This document shows positions 1 to 8,789 of a DNA stretch of 64,000 bases, piece by piece; position 1 is the first letter of the stretch, and each line of letters opens with the position of its first letter. This stretch comes from Celerinatantimonas diazotrophica. GTDB lineage: Bacteria; Pseudomonadota; Gammaproteobacteria; Enterobacterales; Celerinatantimonadaceae. A program made the position numbers and the translations under genes. The notes beneath the pieces were generated by a model, which did not search any database, was not told the DNA's origin, and was given only the letters and a program-made list of their open reading frames with translations. The stretch spans positions 1-64,000 of the forward strand of contig NZ_SMGD01000002.1 in assembly GCF_004339545.1 (NCBI RefSeq), given 5' to 3'.

Positions 1-95
1 TTCTTTGTGGAGAATAACTACACGGCACAACGTTTGCCTTGCCTAAATCCCTCTCAGATTTCTGCAAAACTAATCACAAAAGGTCAACAGTCCCT
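1..95. repeat. End of an inverted-repeat element, cut by the window edge
   Basis: These 95 bases match, in reverse complement, positions 52935-53029 with only about four differences. The inner end is the terminal repeat AGGTCAACAGTCCCT, which is also the right terminus of the complete element at 52934-53200. The rest of this copy lies left of the window. The base after the terminus is C rather than the A of the CTAG seen at the complete copy. It sits about 215 bp upstream of potF, so an insertion may form part of that gene's upstream region. Confidence 0.8.
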
Positions 96-221
96 CGTGA
101 AAGATTCAATCAGGGCATCATTACAATGTACTCGATACGCAAGTTCAGACTCAATTTATTTGAGATTTAGCTGATTCGCTATGATTGTCTACTAAAACAG
201 CAAAAAAGTTGGTTACAACGA

Positions 222-250
222 TTGAATTAGCGCATTTTTGACTGTATAAA
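222..250 (+). promoter_or_regulatory. Putative sigma-70 promoter of potFGHI
   Basis: TTGAAT (222-227), a 17-base spacer and TATAAA (245-250) form a good -35/-10 pair, which would start transcription near 257, about 50 bases before potF. This is by eye only; no operator was recognised. Confidence 0.45.
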
Positions 251-310
251 GCACTCGCCCATTGAGCGGTTAAAAAATCGGTTTTGCGCTCAACAGTACG
301 GAGACACTTT

Positions 311-1420
311 ATGAAACGTTCTGCTTTTATCTGGTCACTATCGATTGCGATGCTGACATCATTGACAACTTTCGCAACGCAAGCGAAAGATGAACCGGTT
401 GTGCATATTTATAACTGGTCAGATTACATTGCCAAAGATACCTTGCCTAACTTTCAAAAAGCCACCGGTATTAAACCGGTTTATGATGTTTTTGACTCAA
501 ATGAAGTCTTAGAAGCCAAGATATTATCCGGCCACAGTGGCTATGATGTCGTTGTGCCCAGCAATGAATTTTTGGCCCAACAAGCCAAAGCGGGTGCCTT
601 TTTAAAATTAGATAAAAGCAAACTGAGCAATTATAAAAATCTTGACCCTAAATTGATGAAACTGCTCTCTGAGGCTTCAGATCCAGGCAATCAGTATGCT
701 ATTCCGTACATGTGGGGAACCACTGGCATCGGCTATAATGTCAAAAAAATCAGAGAAATTTTAGGTCCGAATGCTCCGGTGGATAGCTGGGATCTGGTAT
801 TTAAACCCAAATACATGAAAAAACTACAGAAATGCGGCGTGTCATTTTTGAATTCACCCAACGAAATCATGTCGGCGGCTCTGAATTATCTGGGTAAAAA
901 TCCGAGCTCCACGAACCCAGACGATTACACAAAAGTTGCGCTACCGATGCTCAAAAAAATCCGCCCATATATTAGTGACATTAATTCATCACAATATATT
1001 AATGACTTAGCCAATGGCGACATCTGTGTTGCGATCGGTTGGTCCGGCGATATTTTGATGGCGGCAGAACGAGCGGAACAGGCCAAAAACGGCGTACAGA
1101 TCAAATACTCGATCCCCAAAGAAGGAGCGATGATCTGGTTTGATTTGATGGCTATCCCTAAAGATGCCAACAACCCGAATAATGCACTGAAATTTATCAA
1201 CTATATCTTGCGGCCTAAAGTCGAAGCAGCCAACAGTAACTTCGTCTGGTATGCCAACCCGGTTCCAGCATCCAAAAAATATCTCGACCCGGAAATAGCT
1301 AACGATAAAGGCATTTATCCAAGTGCCAGTGTTCGCGAGAAATTATTCGTCGCCAAAATGATCCCACTGCGGGTGGCTCGTGTGAGAACCCGTGCCTGGA
1401 CCGACTTTTTACAAGATTAA
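311..1420 (+). CDS. potF: Putrescine-binding periplasmic protein PotF
   Basis: Periplasmic substrate-binding subunit of the PotFGHI putrescine ABC importer, 369 aa, the length usual for PotF. The N-terminus is a signal peptide: a short basic stretch, a hydrophobic core (residues about 5-20) and cleavage after a TFATQA-like segment. The mature start contains NWSDYIAKDT, the polyamine-pocket motif of the PotD/PotF family. The start at 311 is chosen over a start nine codons upstream because GGAG (about 300) lies at good distance and the signal peptide then begins normally. It is first in potFGHI. Putrescine rather than spermidine preference is inferred from overall likeness to PotF and from the gene order. 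Confidence 0.93.
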   Translation: MKRSAFIWSLSIAMLTSLTTFATQAKDEPVVHIYNWSDYIAKDTLPNFQKATGIKPVYDVFDSNEVLEAKILSGHSGYDVVVPSNEFLAQQAKAGAFLKLDKSKLSNYKNLDPKLMKLLSEASDPGNQYAIPYMWGTTGIGYNVKKIREILGPNAPVDSWDLVFKPKYMKKLQKCGVSFLNSPNEIMSAALNYLGKNPSSTNPDDYTKVALPMLKKIRPYISDINSSQYINDLANGDICVAIGWSGDILMAAERAEQAKNGVQIKYSIPKEGAMIWFDLMAIPKDANNPNNALKFINYILRPKVEAANSNFVWYANPVPASKKYLDPEIANDKGIYPSASVREKLFVAKMIPLRVARVRTRAWTDFLQD

Positions 1421-1430
1421 TTAATATTCT

Positions 1431-1451
1431 AAGGCCAGCCATGCTGGCCTT
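1431..1451 (+). other. Intercistronic hairpin between potF and potG
   Basis: AAGGCCAGC-CAT-GCTGGCCTT is a perfect 9-bp stem with a 3-base loop, directly after the potF stop. No T-run follows, so it is not a typical terminator. In ABC operons such hairpins commonly protect the 3' end of the binding-protein mRNA and give excess binding protein over the membrane subunits; that role is inferred here. Confidence 0.7.
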
Positions 1452-1466
1452 ACCTGGAGTGTGCCG

Positions 1467-2585
1467 ATGGTTTCAGCTACAACAACCCGTTCCTCAACAA
1501 ACACTCCCCTGCTAGAGATTCGTGGATTAAGTAAATTATTCGATGGTCAGCCGGCCGTCGATGACGTCGATCTAACGATTGAACGGGGAGAATTATTTGC
1601 CCTGCTCGGTGCATCCGGCTGTGGAAAATCCACATTGCTACGAATGCTGGCTGGTTTTGAACGCCCCAGTCAGGGACAGATTATTCTCGATGGTGAGGAT
1701 TTGGCTGATGTTCCGCCCCACCGTCGCCCAGTCAACATGATGTTTCAGTCCTACGCGCTGTTTCCGCATTTGAGTGTGGCGGGCAATATCGCGTTTGGCT
1801 TAAAACAGGATGGTTTAAACCGCAGCGAAATCGAAATATCCGTTAATAAAATGCTCAAACTGGTACGGATGGAAGATTATGCCAACCGTAAACCCCATCA
1901 ACTCTCGGGCGGACAACGCCAGCGTGTTGCGCTCGCGCGTTCTCTGGCGAAAAAACCCAAGCTGTTGCTGCTGGATGAACCGATGGGAGCATTGGATAAA
2001 AAGCTGCGCGAACAAATGCAGTTAGAAGTCGTTGATATCCTAGAAAGTGTGGGTGCAACCTGTGTGATGGTAACCCATGACCAAGAAGAGGCCATGACCA
2101 TGGCAACCCGACTCGCCGTCATGGATCGCGGTCAATTCATTCAAATTGGCACCCCTGAAGAGGTTTACGAATACCCAAACTCTCGCTACAGCGCGGAATT
2201 TATCGGCACAGTCAATATCTTTGACGGTGAGCTGCTCGAAGGATTACCCGATCAGGCCACGATCTGCTGTCATGACATCGAGCATCCGATCATTCTCAAT
2301 CATGGTTTATCTGATGCGCCTGGATTACCATTAATGATTGCCATTCGTCCCGAAAAAATCGAGCTTTCAAGAACGTGTGAGCAAACGAACAACGTCTGTT
2401 ATGGCATCGTTGAAGACATCGCTTACATGGGCGATATTTCGATCTACCATGTGCGCCTGCCGAGCAACTTATTGGTGCGCGCAACCGTCCCTAATACCTC
2501 ACGCCATCGAGAAAACTTGCCTACTTGGGAAGAGCAGGTCTATCTCAGCTGGGATCCACAAAGTTGCGTGGTATTGAAGATATGA
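1467..2585 (+). CDS. potG: Putrescine ABC transporter ATP-binding protein PotG
   Basis: ATPase of the putrescine importer, 372 aa. It has Walker A GASGCGKST, a Q-loop (MMFQSYALFPH), signature LSGGQRQRVALARSLA, Walker B LLLLDEP and the H-loop (VTHDQEEAM), followed by a C-terminal TOBE-like domain (from about residue 245). The ATG at 1467 fits the GGAG at 1455-1458; the GTG at 1461 is too close to that site. Its last bases overlap potH in an ATGA junction, implying coupled translation. Confidence 0.93.
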   Translation: MVSATTTRSSTNTPLLEIRGLSKLFDGQPAVDDVDLTIERGELFALLGASGCGKSTLLRMLAGFERPSQGQIILDGEDLADVPPHRRPVNMMFQSYALFPHLSVAGNIAFGLKQDGLNRSEIEISVNKMLKLVRMEDYANRKPHQLSGGQRQRVALARSLAKKPKLLLLDEPMGALDKKLREQMQLEVVDILESVGATCVMVTHDQEEAMTMATRLAVMDRGQFIQIGTPEEVYEYPNSRYSAEFIGTVNIFDGELLEGLPDQATICCHDIEHPIILNHGLSDAPGLPLMIAIRPEKIELSRTCEQTNNVCYGIVEDIAYMGDISIYHVRLPSNLLVRATVPNTSRHRENLPTWEEQVYLSWDPQSCVVLKI

Positions 2586-3478
2586 GGTTGGCTCGCTTTA
2601 TCAAACATCATAGTCATTATGCACTGATACTGCCGCCTTATATCTGGCTGTTGCTGTTTTTTCTATTGCCGTTGGCTATTGTTTTAAAAATTAGCTTTTC
2701 GCAGGCGCAACTGGCGATCCCCCCATATACCGAGCTGATGCATTATGCCGACCAGCAATTACAGATTGTGCTGAACTTTGGCAACTATCTGTTTATGGTA
2801 AGCGACAGCTTGTATATCAACTCGTACCTGCGCTCGCTAGAAGTGGCCGCGATCTCAACTTGTTTGTGTTTGATTATCGGTTATCCAGTTGCCTGGGCGA
2901 TTGTGCATTCTAAACCAGCGACGCGCAATATTTTGCTGATGCTGATCGTATTGCCATCGTGGACCAGTTTTTTAATTCGGGTATATGCCTGGATTGGCAT
3001 TTTAAAAAACAATGGATTATTAAATAATGCGTTGATGATGGCTGGCGTGATTGACCATCCACTGCATATTATGCACACCAATTTGGCTGTCTACATTGGT
3101 ATTGTGTATACCTACCTGCCCTTTATGGTGCTACCGCTCTATACCGCTTTAATGCGGGTGGATTACTCATTATTAGAAGCCGCTAGTGACCTCGGTGCTA
3201 AACCAGCCACCATTATCTGGCGTATTTTACTGCCACTGACGCGCGGTGGCATGATCGCCGGCTCAATGTTGGTCTTTATTCCAGCGGTTGGCGAATTTGT
3301 CATTCCAACCCTGCTCGGAGGCCCTAACTCTATCTTGATCGGCAAAGTGCTCTGGCAAGAATTTTTTAATAATCGCGACTGGCCAGTGGCATCTGCGGTA
3401 GCGATAGTTATGCTGCTGATTTTGATGGTGCCGATCTTAATCTTCCAGCACTTTCAAAAACGCGAATTGGAGACTTAA
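2582..3478 (+). CDS. potH: Putrescine ABC transporter permease PotH
   Basis: Inner-membrane permease, 298 aa, with about six membrane segments and the cytoplasmic EAA loop (EAASDLGAKPATIIWRILLP) that contacts the ATPase. The start at 2582 overlaps the potG stop codon (ATGA), and an in-frame start further upstream would overlap potG by 60 bases without a ribosome site. Slightly shorter at the N-terminus than E. coli PotH (317 aa). PotI follows after two bases. Confidence 0.92.
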   Translation: MRLARFIKHHSHYALILPPYIWLLLFFLLPLAIVLKISFSQAQLAIPPYTELMHYADQQLQIVLNFGNYLFMVSDSLYINSYLRSLEVAAISTCLCLIIGYPVAWAIVHSKPATRNILLMLIVLPSWTSFLIRVYAWIGILKNNGLLNNALMMAGVIDHPLHIMHTNLAVYIGIVYTYLPFMVLPLYTALMRVDYSLLEAASDLGAKPATIIWRILLPLTRGGMIAGSMLVFIPAVGEFVIPTLLGGPNSILIGKVLWQEFFNNRDWPVASAVAIVMLLILMVPILIFQHFQKRELET

Positions 3479-3480
3479 CA

Positions 3481-4365
3481 ATGAGTAATATTCCGGTCTC
3501 TAAAAGCAAATGGAAATGGCTGATCCTCTCACTGACGATGGCGTTTTTATATCTGCCAATCCTAATATTGATTTTCTACTCATTTAATGCCAGCCGCTTG
3601 GTGACTGTCTGGGCAGGCTTTTCAACCAAATGGTACGGAGCCCTGTTTCATGACTCAATGCTAATGCATGCAGTGCAACTGAGTCTGACTATCGGGGTAC
3701 TCTCCGCCAGTGCGGCGGTGGTGTTGGGGACATTGTCAGCATTTGTGTTGGGGCGGTTCAATCGCTTCCCCGGTGACCAAGCATTTAGTTTTATGATCAG
3801 TGCTCCATTGGTCATGCCTGATGTCATTATGGGATTATCAATGCTGCTCATGTTTATTGCATTAGGACAGGTTTTTGATCTGTTTTCCGAGCGCGGCATG
3901 CTAACCATCTGGATTGCCCACGTCACTTTTTGTACATCCTATGTGTATGTGGTCGTCAGTTCTAGACTCAAAGAGGTGGATCGCTCTATCGAAGAAGCGG
4001 CAATGGACTTAGGTGCACCGCCGTGGAAGGTATTTGTGCTGATCACACTACCTAGTATTTTTCCGGCCATTGTCGCCGGCTGGTTATTGGCCTTTACCTT
4101 ATCTCTTGACGATCTGGTCATCGCCAGTTTTGTCTCGGGACCGTCGGCAACTACGCTGCCGATTGCAGTATTTTCCAGCGTACGAATGGGAATAAGTCCA
4201 AAAATTAATGCACTGGCAACGATCATTGTCGCCGTTGTCTCGATCGCAACGTTGATTGCTTGGTGGCTAATGTCACGGGCTGAAAAACGCCACCAGCAAG
4301 CCATAAGAGCCGCCAAACAAGATGAACAACTAATGGCACCAGAACATCATCCGGATGTACTGTAA
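3481..4365 (+). CDS. potI: Putrescine ABC transporter permease PotI
   Basis: Second permease subunit, 294 aa, with six predicted membrane segments and an EAA loop (EAAMDLGAPPWKVFVLITLP). It starts two bases after the potH stop, with the Shine-Dalgarno GGAG inside the end of potH. It pairs with PotH to form the channel energised by PotG. The C-terminal tail is charged and cytoplasmic. It ends the operon: a strong hairpin follows within a few bases. Confidence 0.93.
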   Translation: MSNIPVSKSKWKWLILSLTMAFLYLPILILIFYSFNASRLVTVWAGFSTKWYGALFHDSMLMHAVQLSLTIGVLSASAAVVLGTLSAFVLGRFNRFPGDQAFSFMISAPLVMPDVIMGLSMLLMFIALGQVFDLFSERGMLTIWIAHVTFCTSYVYVVVSSRLKEVDRSIEEAAMDLGAPPWKVFVLITLPSIFPAIVAGWLLAFTLSLDDLVIASFVSGPSATTLPIAVFSSVRMGISPKINALATIIVAVVSIATLIAWWLMSRAEKRHQQAIRAAKQDEQLMAPEHHPDVL

Positions 4366-4368
4366 TCT

Positions 4369-4398
4369 AATCAAGCCAAGCCTGCGCTTGGCTTGATT
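4369..4398. terminator. Hairpin terminator between potI and ribN
   Basis: A 13-bp perfect stem (AATCAAGCCAAGC pairing with its complement at 4386-4398) around a CTGC loop lies between two convergent genes. The T content after it is modest on both strands, so it may end transcription from either side with moderate efficiency. Confidence 0.75.
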
Positions 4399-4402
4399 CA
4401 AT

Positions 4403-5341
4403 TTAAGCTTGTGTCAAACGCGCTGAACTTTGCTCAGTCAAGTGCAGTTCTTTAAAGCGCAGTCCTACATTGCCCGCGATCAGTAAAACAGCACCTAAAA
4501 TCTGATACATCGACAGACTCATCGACAAAAATAGCCAATTAATCAATGCCGCAAAAATAGGGAAGGTTTGCTCAGCGAGCGTTGTCACCTGAGCAGGAAT
4601 TCGATTGAGCCCTTGATAGTAAAACCACATTCCTGCCAGACCACTTAACAGCGCCATTAAAATGAGCATCAACAGAGGCTTAGCAGCCATCTCTTGCAAC
4701 TGACTGGTGTGCAACAAAGCTAACGGCACTAATACCACGAGTCCCATTAAAAAACGTCCCGACATAATCGCGTTAGCATCCATCTTTTGCACAGATAAAT
4801 ACTTACCGCAGACGGTCGCCGCGCCCCACGCGATCACAGCTATTAGCGTTAATCCATAACCATACCAAGATGCCATAGACGTCTTGCTAATCACCAATGA
4901 TTGCGAGAACATCGCTCGTAAATCAGGCCAAATCATCACCACTGATCCCAGCAAAATCAACCCAGCCCAGCGAATAAAATAACCGTGAATCCGCTCGTTT
5001 AAAAACCAACTCGCTAACACAATCGCTACCACGGGTTGCAGTTTTTGCAGCAAGATCACAACCGTCGGGTTGAGATAATGAAAGGCTTGAGTAAAGGCTA
5101 ATGTCCCAATTGCGGAACCAATCCCACCAATAAAGAATAGGGCGCCCCAAGAACGGACATTGAGCTGAAAAAACTGCTGACGATAACGCCATAACAGCGG
5201 TGCCGTGACGATTACTAGGGTTAAGTGCTCCATCAGCACAATTTGCAGAGTGCTAAAACCAAGGCCAAGTAGCGGGTAACGGATTAATGTGTCTAGTGCC
5301 CAAGTCAGGCACGCAAGCATAATAAAGAATATTCCTGTCAT
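4403..5341 (-). CDS. ribN: EamA/DMT-family transporter, probable riboflavin importer RibN
   Basis: A 312-aa integral membrane protein with about ten membrane segments arranged as two EamA repeats (roughly residues 5-135 and 155-290), the DMT superfamily fold. The key clue is the FMN riboswitch upstream at 5456-5605: EamA proteins under FMN riboswitches are the known RibN riboflavin importers of proteobacteria. The start at 5341 (MTGIFFIML) is chosen because the family begins with this first membrane segment; an upstream in-frame start would add 35 residues translated from the riboswitch leader. The Shine-Dalgarno is weak, in keeping with translational control. It is transcribed alone. Substrate is inferred from the riboswitch and not shown by the protein sequence. 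Confidence 0.8.
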   Translation of the reverse strand: MTGIFFIMLACLTWALDTLIRYPLLGLGFSTLQIVLMEHLTLVIVTAPLLWRYRQQFFQLNVRSWGALFFIGGIGSAIGTLAFTQAFHYLNPTVVILLQKLQPVVAIVLASWFLNERIHGYFIRWAGLILLGSVVMIWPDLRAMFSQSLVISKTSMASWYGYGLTLIAVIAWGAATVCGKYLSVQKMDANAIMSGRFLMGLVVLVPLALLHTSQLQEMAAKPLLMLILMALLSGLAGMWFYYQGLNRIPAQVTTLAEQTFPIFAALINWLFLSMSLSMYQILGAVLLIAGNVGLRFKELHLTEQSSARLTQA

Positions 5342-5455
5342 CTTAATTGCAGTCCATACAAAGTTGCAGATGTACAGGGACGATGATTGAATAGCCAAGC
5401 TCGCACAACTCCCCACTAGTAGGGTGCACGAATGGACAAATTGCAAAGCTTGGTC

Positions 5456-5605
5456 GATCTTCTTTCATCCGGACTGTAACCGTCGGCTCTGGAATCTCAC
5501 CAGATCTGCTAGACCCTTAAAATCTGTGTTTTAAGGCGCTCGCGGGCTGTCTGTCGAGTAACAGAGTCACCGCCGGTGGGGAATTTCGCCCCGCCCCGAA
5601 GTTCG
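5456..5605 (-). promoter_or_regulatory. FMN riboswitch (RFN element)
   Basis: On the minus strand the sequence carries the RFN hallmarks in order: GGGGCGAAATTCCCCACC followed by GGCGGT, a variable arm, GTGAGATTCCAGAGCCGACG, then GTTACAGTCCGGATG and the closing GAAGATC that pairs with the 5' end. The element is about 150 nt, and roughly 115 nt separate it from the ribN start. FMN binding should lower expression when flavin is plentiful. I see no clear T-rich terminator in the platform, so control of ribosome access is more likely than termination. Confidence 0.95.
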
Positions 5606-5686
5606 ATATAATTTTTTACATACACTTATATTTAATCACGAAATTAAATAAAAGCAACGATTTCAATTGTTGTGATGCGCAATCTC

Positions 5687-7303
5687 TCAGACTTTAAACT
5701 GAGACAACATTTGGTCAAGATCATGAGCCTGCGATCTCAAATTTTCACTATCGCCAGCAATATTCTCCAGCTGTTCATCGATCACTTGGAGACGATGCAT
5801 CGCTGAATTAACATTTTCACTCATCGACTGCGCCACAGTGCTCTGCTCAGAGGTCGCTGTAGCAATAGCACTATTGCGATCATTCAGATCGTTAACATTC
5901 TGTAGAATCGAGTTAAATTGCTCACCCGCCTGGCTGACCGCTTCATTACATTGCTCACCCACTTCAATCCCTTTTTGACTGCCATCAACCGCGGTTTGTG
6001 CTTGCGACTGCAATTGGAGGATCAACTGTTCAATATCATCGGTGGCTTGCTGGGTACGAGCTGCCAGTGCTCTAACCTCATCCGCAACAACAGCAAATCC
6101 ACGACCAGAGTCTCCCGCTCGAGCGGCTTCAATAGCGGCATTGAGCGCCAACAAATTGGTCTGTTCAGAAATCCCATGAACTGTCACAACCATCTCTTGA
6201 ATCGACTTGACCCCGTCACTAACCGATTGTACTGAATCACTTCCCTGACTGAGTTGCTCTTGTAGCTGAGAAATATTTTTCACCCCATCGAGAATAAGTG
6301 TCTGGCCCGTTTCACTATCACGACGAGTCTGGTCTGATTGTTGAGACGTTTCTTCAGTTGAAACATGCACCTGCTGGACACTAGCCACCATCTGTTCCAT
6401 CGCACTGCCTAATTGTTCGACCTCATTCAACAGTTCAGTGACACTCTCATTGGTAATATTTAAACGCTGATCAATTTGTGATGAAGCCGCGCTCACCTGC
6501 TCACTCATATTCATTTGGGTTTTGATGGAGTCGCCCAGCTTCTGCTGGCAGTTTTGCAGATACGTCGAGAGTTCGGCAAACTCATCTTTACCCGGCAACT
6601 GACATGGATGGATAAAATGACCTTGCGCGAGATTTTCAATAGTGCTTCGCAACTGGCCCAAACGAGATTTGATATGCCGTGAGAGTAAAACAATGACAAC
6701 CAAAATAAATACTGCACATAAGATGACGCCAGCAAAAATTTCAATCGACAACTCATATGATAACTGGTGCGCCAAATTCATATAAGAACCACCGACTAGC
6801 ACTGCTTTACCAACGCCAAGTGGATAGAGATAAGAAGCTTTACGCTCACGCTTATTGCTTCCCGGACGCTGATACTCATATTCTACATATTTAGGCTCCC
6901 CTGTTTCGCTAGCTTGATGAGCTGCCTGAGTCAGGGTCATGCCATTGGCATTCAGCAGATGGACATTACTAGTAGGTTGATTCTTCCTCGAGGGATCAGC
7001 TGGATAAACAAGTAGTTTCTTTCCATCGGAGGAGAGCAAAAAGAAATAGCCGGAGTTATCTTTTCCCCAGCGTGCAGACATCATCATTTTTTCTAACGTC
7101 GCCGGATCATCTCTCACATTTCTGAGCATTTTTCCAGCAACAGAGACTTGGCGAATCAAATAATCTTTTTGAAACTCATAAGCTCGGTTACCCAATTGAT
7201 TAACGGCCACAAGACTTGAAGCTAAGAGCAACACTACCAAAATAATATTAAACACAGCAATTAACGACGTTAATCGCAAACGATTGAACAAGGCCCAGAT
7301 CAT
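5687..7303 (-). CDS. Methyl-accepting chemotaxis protein with single-Cache sensor
   Basis: Chemoreceptor, 538 aa. An N-terminal membrane segment (about 10-32) is followed by a periplasmic single-Cache-type domain (about 35-185; [19 protein letters not shown] is typical), a second membrane segment (about 188-210), a HAMP domain (about 212-265) and the signalling coiled coil. The highly conserved tip is present ([20 protein letters not shown], then [10 protein letters not shown]). There is no CheR-binding pentapeptide at the C-terminus. GGAG lies eight bases before the start. The ligand is unknown; small organic acids are common for this sensor class. It is monocistronic. Confidence 0.92.
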   Translation of the reverse strand: MIWALFNRLRLTSLIAVFNIILVVLLLASSLVAVNQLGNRAYEFQKDYLIRQVSVAGKMLRNVRDDPATLEKMMMSARWGKDNSGYFFLLSSDGKKLLVYPADPSRKNQPTSNVHLLNANGMTLTQAAHQASETGEPKYVEYEYQRPGSNKRERKASYLYPLGVGKAVLVGGSYMNLAHQLSYELSIEIFAGVILCAVFILVVIVLLSRHIKSRLGQLRSTIENLAQGHFIHPCQLPGKDEFAELSTYLQNCQQKLGDSIKTQMNMSEQVSAASSQIDQRLNITNESVTELLNEVEQLGSAMEQMVASVQQVHVSTEETSQQSDQTRRDSETGQTLILDGVKNISQLQEQLSQGSDSVQSVSDGVKSIQEMVVTVHGISEQTNLLALNAAIEAARAGDSGRGFAVVADEVRALAARTQQATDDIEQLILQLQSQAQTAVDGSQKGIEVGEQCNEAVSQAGEQFNSILQNVNDLNDRNSAIATATSEQSTVAQSMSENVNSAMHRLQVIDEQLENIAGDSENLRSQAHDLDQMLSQFKV

Positions 7304-7677
7304 AAAAACGGCTCCATGTTATTGTGAAATACTTTACGAACTATGGTTCATTGCAAAAACAACAATAGGTGCATATTCAATCGCGCCAATGTGTTCTAGT
7401 GAACGGCTATATATATGAAATGAAGCATCTATTTTGAGCAAAAAAACATCCCATCTATTGCGTAATATAACATTACTATTTTTTAGATTGAAAAAGAATA
7501 AATAGATAAATAACTGATCAAAATTTAACTAAAAATCACGCAATTATGGGTTGCTCATCCTTCGCTTGTAGTGTTTAATCGCAACGCTTAACCAGCATTT
7601 TATATGGAATAAATACACAAGGTTTTTATGGTTCTCAAGGCATAAGCCGTGTGTGTCATTACTGACCACACGGGATA
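7304..7677. other. Intergenic region before the spe cluster, with a hairpin
   Basis: About 370 AT-rich bases with no convincing gene. The clearest structure is a hairpin at 7647-7673: CCGTGTG pairs with CACACGG, extended inward by four more pairs with one bulged base and a TTAC loop. It lies just before the small ORF at 7678 and could be part of an untranslated leader for the spe genes. Short minus-strand ORFs here look like chance. Confidence 0.5.
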
Positions 7678-7851
7678 ATGAAAGGTTACAAACAGATGAT
7701 TCATACAATGGTAAAAAAACCTCTTTTTTACTCGCAGCTGTATTGCCCAGCATGCCCCGGTATAACACCGACCTCTTTTTTTCTTCCTCAATTTGCCTTA
7801 AGCGCTCTTAGTGCATGGGCCAGTATTGTATTTACAACTGACTATGCTTAA
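7678..7851 (+). CDS. Candidate small ORF (57 aa) upstream of speE
   Basis: A 57-codon frame beginning at ATG 7678, or at ATG 7696 with AAAGG at a usable distance (51 aa), and ending 55 bases before speE. The peptide contains a basic start, the Cys pair YCPACPG and a moderately hydrophobic C-terminal half ending in Asp-Tyr-Ala. No family is recognised. Because it directly follows a hairpin and precedes polyamine synthesis genes, it could be a regulatory leader peptide. It could equally be a chance frame: codon use is not distinctive, and a possible promoter (TTGTAT at 7826, TAATAA at 7849) lies inside its end. Confidence 0.3.
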   Translation: MKGYKQMIHTMVKKPLFYSQLYCPACPGITPTSFFLPQFALSALSAWASIVFTTDYA

Positions 7852-7906
7852 TAAAGTCACTGCCTAGCAGCAGAGATAATGTTGATCTAAAAACTAGGAA
7901 CTTGCT

Positions 7907-8761
7907 ATGACATCTCGCTATTTTGAGACGCTCCATAATGGCTATGGACAATACTTTGATATTGACGATATTTTGTTTGAACAGAAAACCACGCAGTGGC
8001 ATCTGATCATTTTCTCAAACCAGACGTTTGGCCGGGTAATGGCACTCGATGGAATCATTCAGACCACTGAGAAAGATGAGTTTATTTACCATGAAATGCT
8101 CACCCATGTCCCTCTATTTGCCCATGCTAATCCACGCCGAGTATTAATCATTGGCGGGGGCGACGGAGCGATGCTCAGGGAAGTCGTCAAGCATCAAACC
8201 GTTGAAGAGATCACGATGGTCGAGATCGACCAGTCGGTCGTCGATATGTGCCGCACCTATTTACCGAATCACAGCCGCGGTGCTTATGACGATCCGCGCG
8301 TCAATTTAGTGATTGATGATGGCGCCCAGTTTGTTGCCAACTGTGCTGATAGATTCGATGTCATTATCTCAGATTGCACCGACCCGGTAGGTCCCGGTGA
8401 AGTTCTATTTGCCAGTGAGTTTTACAGTCACTGCCAAGGGGTACTGAATCCTGGCGGAATTTTCGTTGCGCAAAATGGCGTGCCATTTATGCAACCCAGC
8501 GAAGTAACAACCACTGCGAAGCGGCTGAACTTAAGCTTTACAGACAGCACCTTTTATAGCGCCGCCGTTCCAACTTATGTGGGCGGAATGATGACGTTTG
8601 CCTGGGCCAGTGATGACCCGCAACTGCGTGAGGTCAGCTTTGATACATTGTGCCAACGATTTGCCAAAGCACAACTGACAACACGTTATTACACGCCACA
8701 CATTCATCACGCGAGTTTTGCCTTGCCACGCTATCTGCTTGATGAACTCGGCAATCAATAG
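7907..8761 (+). CDS. speE: Spermidine synthase SpeE
   Basis: Polyamine aminopropyltransferase, 284 aa (E. coli 288), cytoplasmic. It moves the aminopropyl group from decarboxylated S-adenosylmethionine to putrescine. An N-terminal beta domain is followed by a Rossmann-like methyltransferase fold. Visible motifs are the binding loop [15 protein letters not shown], the VEID that binds the cosubstrate and [13 protein letters not shown] containing the catalytic Asp. The Shine-Dalgarno AGGAA precedes the start. It is first in speE-speA-speD-speB; speA starts 28 bases after its stop. Confidence 0.96.
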   Translation: MTSRYFETLHNGYGQYFDIDDILFEQKTTQWHLIIFSNQTFGRVMALDGIIQTTEKDEFIYHEMLTHVPLFAHANPRRVLIIGGGDGAMLREVVKHQTVEEITMVEIDQSVVDMCRTYLPNHSRGAYDDPRVNLVIDDGAQFVANCADRFDVIISDCTDPVGPGEVLFASEFYSHCQGVLNPGGIFVAQNGVPFMQPSEVTTTAKRLNLSFTDSTFYSAAVPTYVGGMMTFAWASDDPQLREVSFDTLCQRFAKAQLTTRYYTPHIHHASFALPRYLLDELGNQ

Positions 8762-8789
8762 ATTCATTTTTTTGAGAAGGATTAAACCT

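Noticed and set aside
7544-7791. Minus-strand ORFs of 63 and 74 codons upstream of speE
   Set aside because: They overlap each other in different frames, lack ribosome sites and oppose the plus-strand leader structure.
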